Assembly: GCA_020846575.1 (NCBI GenBank)
Contig: JADLDQ010000321.1
Location: forward strand, 1 to 6,079
Source of the DNA: Burkholderiales bacterium
Lineage (GTDB): Bacteria > Pseudomonadota > Gammaproteobacteria > Burkholderiales > SG8-39
Direction: 5' to 3'
DNA: 6,079 nucleotides
The translations under genes and the position numbers were made by a program. Shown here piece by piece: positions 4,677 through 6,079 of this stretch (within the stretch, counting starts at the first letter, position 1; each line of letters opens with the position of its first letter). Below the pieces are notes generated by a model. It was not told the origin of the DNA, did not search any database, and saw only the letters and a program-made list of their open reading frames with translations.

Positions 4677-4692
4677 ATCGGCCGGACCTGAG
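4677..4692. repeat. Direct repeat flanking vapBC-2, right copy
   Basis: ATCGGCCGGACCTGAG matches 3939-3955 apart from one missing A. It starts one base outside the operator palindrome, so the two copies bracket the operon from promoter to terminator with almost no spare sequence. Confidence 0.5.
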
Positions 4693-4817
4693 CGACCGCT
4701 GAGTGGAGCGCGGGTGCGGTCACGCCAGCGCGACTGCGACCACACTACGTCTTACGCCAGTAGCACCTTCTTTGCTCATCTCCCGAGCCCGGCACAAGTA
4801 TCGATCGCGCGCCCGCT

Positions 4818-4841
4818 GGGATGAATCTGGGCACCCTTGGC
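4818..4841. repeat. Single arm of the REP-like palindrome
   Basis: GGGATGAATCTGGGCACC (4818-4835) is the exact reverse complement of the left arm at 3778-3795. The match extends to TTGGC with one substitution. No opposing arm is visible here, so this is a half-copy. It lies in the 244-base gap between the vapBC-2 operator and the end of the DUF5615 gene. I see no gene in that gap. Confidence 0.6.
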
Positions 4842-4916
4842 TTTATCGAACGACCCTCGACGGAGACGGACGCGTCAGCGACGTGCAGATCGGGAAATGG
4901 CGTGAAACTGTCCGCA

Positions 4917-5273
4917 TCACGGACGCCTGACACGCAGTTTCCGGTCTGTCAGGACGGCAAAGCAACCCTCGAACGAGTCAAGTCCTTCGTCCCTGGCGAT
5001 CGCGCCTATTCGATTGAAGAGGGCGTTTGCGCCCGGTTCCCGCAATCGCACCAGCAGCAGCCCGGCGTTCGTCCCCGGCTTGAATCGGCGCACATCCGAG
5101 AAATCCAAATCCTGCGTGATCGGCAGTCGCCGCTCGCCCTGCGCGGCGCTCCAAACGTCGCCGTCAGGCTTGCCTTTCAGTCCCTCGGATGCAACGGTAT
5201 CGACGTCGTGCCCCAGGCCCACCAGTTCAGCCGCAAGTCGCGCGGGAATGTTCTCGTCGATCTTGACCTTCAT
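4917..5273 (-). CDS. DUF5615 PIN-like protein, probable toxin of third TA pair
   Basis: This 118-residue protein begins MKVKIDENIPARLAAELVGL with D6-E7-N8, followed by GHDVDTVASEGL (21-32). GKPDGDVWSAAQ (34-45), LPITQDLDFSDVRRF (50-64) with D55 and D57, and GLLLVRLREP (71-80) complete the pattern. This is the DUF5615/Mut7-C-like PIN-fold family: DEN at the N-terminus, a D-x-D-V motif and T-x-D-x-D-F. These proteins are regularly encoded after DUF433 proteins and are predicted to be nuclease toxins. Biochemical evidence for the family is thin, so activity is an inference. The ATG overlaps the upstream antitoxin stop as ATGA (5273-5270), implying coupled translation. No terminator with a T-tract is seen after its stop. 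Confidence 0.88.
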   Translation of the reverse strand: MKVKIDENIPARLAAELVGLGHDVDTVASEGLKGKPDGDVWSAAQGERRLPITQDLDFSDVRRFKPGTNAGLLLVRLREPGANALFNRIGAIARDEGLDSFEGCFAVLTDRKLRVRRP

Positions 5274-5515
5274 GCCAGCGACGGCGTCGCGGGCACAGGT
5301 AAGTCTTCTTCTGCAGAAGCCGCCGCGAACGCTATGACAGCCCGCACCGCTTCCTCGTCAAGCGTCGGAAAGTCTCTCACGATCTCTGAGACGTCCATCC
5401 CTTCGGCGAGGCTTGCCAGTACGGTTCGGACCGTGACTCGAGTTCCCTTGACGATAAGCTCCCCCCCGCAGATAGCAGGGTCGCGAACGATGTGCTCTCG
5501 ATAGTTTATTGCCAT
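5270..5515 (-). CDS. DUF433 protein, probable antitoxin of third TA pair
   Basis: This 81-residue protein begins MAINYREHIVRDPAICGGEL and continues IVKGTRVTVRTVLASLAEGM, then SEIVRDFPTLDEEAVRAVIA. It is a textbook DUF433 (PF04255) domain: D-P-x-I-x-G-G-x-x-x-x-x-G-T-R-V-x-V then G-x-x-x-x-E-I-x-x-x-F-P-x-L. The fold resembles a winged-helix or helix-turn-helix unit. The genetic partner is nearly always a DUF5615-type protein, as here. It is therefore the likely antitoxin and autorepressor. A CGGAG ribosome-binding site lies about eight bases before the ATG. A -10-like TACAAT (minus, 5559-5554) lies about 40 bases upstream, with a weak TTGGTG at 15 bp. The short acidic/proline C-terminal tail after residue 68 is usual. 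Confidence 0.88.
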   Translation of the reverse strand: MAINYREHIVRDPAICGGELIVKGTRVTVRTVLASLAEGMDVSEIVRDFPTLDEEAVRAVIAFAAASAEEDLPVPATPSLA

Positions 5516-5553
5516 GGTCGGTCTCCGAAATGGGACGTGCCTCCGGCATGAAG

Positions 5554-5580
5554 ATTGTACAGCGCTCGCCCCGGCACCAA
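5554..5580 (-). promoter_or_regulatory. Tentative promoter of the DUF433/DUF5615 pair
   Basis: Minus-strand -10-like TACAAT (5559-5554) is preceded by TTGGTG (5580-5575) with a 15-bp spacer, shorter than ideal. No strong overlapping inverted repeat was found here, in contrast to the two vapBC operons. This weakens the case for the same mode of autoregulation. Confidence 0.35.
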
Positions 5581-5837
5581 GAGCCCGCCCCGCGCACTAC
5601 ACATTGCAAGCGTTGCCGGCTGGGAAGTGCTCTGAAATAGGGTCGGCAGGTGGCTCCTGCCCAGGCTGCGGCTGCGCGCCCGGTGGGATTCGAACGAACA
5701 AGTACGGTGGCCGCAGAGATCGAATCGGGACAGGGGATCGGCTGCAAGGGCGGGACCGGCTGCGCTCGAAGCGCGCGCCGCCTGTTTCAAGGCCACGACT
5801 TCGGCTGGCGCCCCGGTTCCCCCGCCTGGCGCCTGCT

Positions 5838-5868
5838 CGCGGCCGGGTTGCGCATGGCCCCGGCCGCG
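5838..5868 (-). other. GC-rich hairpin downstream of the esterase gene
   Basis: A perfect 10-bp inverted repeat CGCGGCCGGG (5838-5847) and CCCGGCCGCG (5859-5868), with an 11-base loop, begins 28 bases after the esterase stop on the minus strand. Position suggests a 3' end structure or terminator. No T-tract follows, so intrinsic termination is uncertain and it may instead block 3' exonucleases. Confidence 0.4.
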
Positions 5869-5896
5869 CGCTCCGGACAGGGCGCGGGCCCGCCGC

Positions 5897-6079
5897 TCAC
5901 TTGCCCAGCATCGGCCGCAGCCCCTTCCAGATGTTCTCCAGTATCGCCGCTTGCGCGGCCGCGGTGGGGTGTATCTGGTCGTCCTGGAACAACTCGCGGC
6001 GGGCGGCGATGCCCTCCAGCATGAAGGGCACCAGCGCCAGCTTGTGCTGGCTGGCCAGGGCGGGGAAGGATTCGCGGAA
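5897..6079 (-). CDS. tesA: TesA-like SGNH esterase/thioesterase, C-terminus (partial, runs off right edge)
   Basis: The last 60 codons of a minus-strand gene end at TGA 5899-5897. They read LALVPFMLEGIAARRELFQD, then DQIHPTAAAQAAILENIWKG and LRPMLGK. The block LVPFxLEGxA...LFQxDxIHPTAxAQ is the C-terminal signature of the TesA/arylesterase branch of SGNH (GDSL) hydrolases. D34 and H37 of this fragment, in DQIHP, are the catalytic Asp and His (DxxH). The catalytic Ser block and the export signal would lie outside the window. These enzymes, often periplasmic, hydrolyse acyl-CoA thioesters and aryl or lipid esters. Its neighbour on the chromosome is normally an unrelated ABC transporter gene, which is not visible here. 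It looks intact and is probably the conserved backbone gene on this side of the accessory stretch. Confidence 0.88.
   Translation of the reverse strand, partial: FRESFPALASQHKLALVPFMLEGIAARRELFQDDQIHPTAAAQAAILENIWKGLRPMLGK

Larger units (their letters stand above)
5516..5896. other. Non-coding interval between third TA pair and the esterase
   Basis: No gene is supported in this 381-base gap; frames across it have random-looking arginine/alanine/proline-rich composition. Contents seen are the tentative DUF433 promoter and a 6-bp hairpin GGCAGG-TGGCT-CCTGCC (5645-5661). There is also a short tRNA 3'-end-like string on the minus strand (about 5694-5676) and a strong GC hairpin (5838-5868) just beyond the esterase stop. 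Confidence 0.55.

Noticed and set aside
1..6079. CRISPR array, rRNA or complete tRNA genes
   Set aside because: No regularly spaced repeats, no rRNA core sequences and no cloverleaf were found on either strand by eye.

Overview
The window is GC-rich with strongly GC-biased third codon positions. It looks like an accessory stretch of a high-GC proteobacterial chromosome. The fused-type indolepyruvate:ferredoxin oxidoreductase remnant, the TesA-like esterase and the density of VapBC-type modules would fit a betaproteobacterium (Burkholderiales/Rhodocyclales-like), but this is inference from gene content and not a firm assignment. Two genes run off the ends: a DUF4143-type AAA ATPase on the left (minus strand) and a TesA-like SGNH hydrolase on the right (minus strand).

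Layout: 1-226 is the N-terminus of the ATPase, with a candidate operator/promoter upstream. 227-526 is non-coding and holds one copy of a dispersed repeat. 527-1228 encodes a short YchF/OLA1-like protein that keeps the C-terminal DUF933/TGS domain but has no recognisable P-loop. 1229-2094 holds the C-terminal remnant of an IS4/IS1634-type transposase, abutting an unrecognised truncated reading frame. 2085-2799 is a complete vapBC-type toxin-antitoxin operon (plus strand) with a very clear promoter and overlapping palindrome. 2894-3164 and 3287-3652 are two convergent gene remnants, a cytochrome P450 heme-binding C-terminus and an indolepyruvate oxidoreductase C-terminus. 3778-3955 is repeat-rich intergenic DNA with a large REP-like palindrome. 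3961-4675 is a second, unrelated vapBC operon on the minus strand, complete from operator to terminator and bracketed by near-identical 16/17-bp direct repeats. 4673-4916 is non-coding with a further copy of the REP-like arm. 4917-5515 is a third toxin-antitoxin-like pair (DUF433 antitoxin with a DUF5615 PIN-like partner), minus strand. 5516-5896 is non-coding, and 5897-6079 is the esterase C-terminus.

In all three toxin-antitoxin pairs the antitoxin comes first and the second gene starts inside the antitoxin stop codon (4-bp ATGA or GTGA overlap), the usual layout for translational coupling. In the two vapBC operons a perfect inverted repeat overlaps the -10 element, consistent with autorepression by the antitoxin or toxin-antitoxin complex. 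Three such modules within about 3.4 kb, mixed with a transposase fragment, two decayed metabolic genes and dispersed repeats, mark the region as an accumulation site for mobile or selfish cassettes and gene debris.

The observations most worth following up are the P-loop-less YchF-like protein, the direct-repeat-bounded vapBC unit and the dispersed palindrome family.
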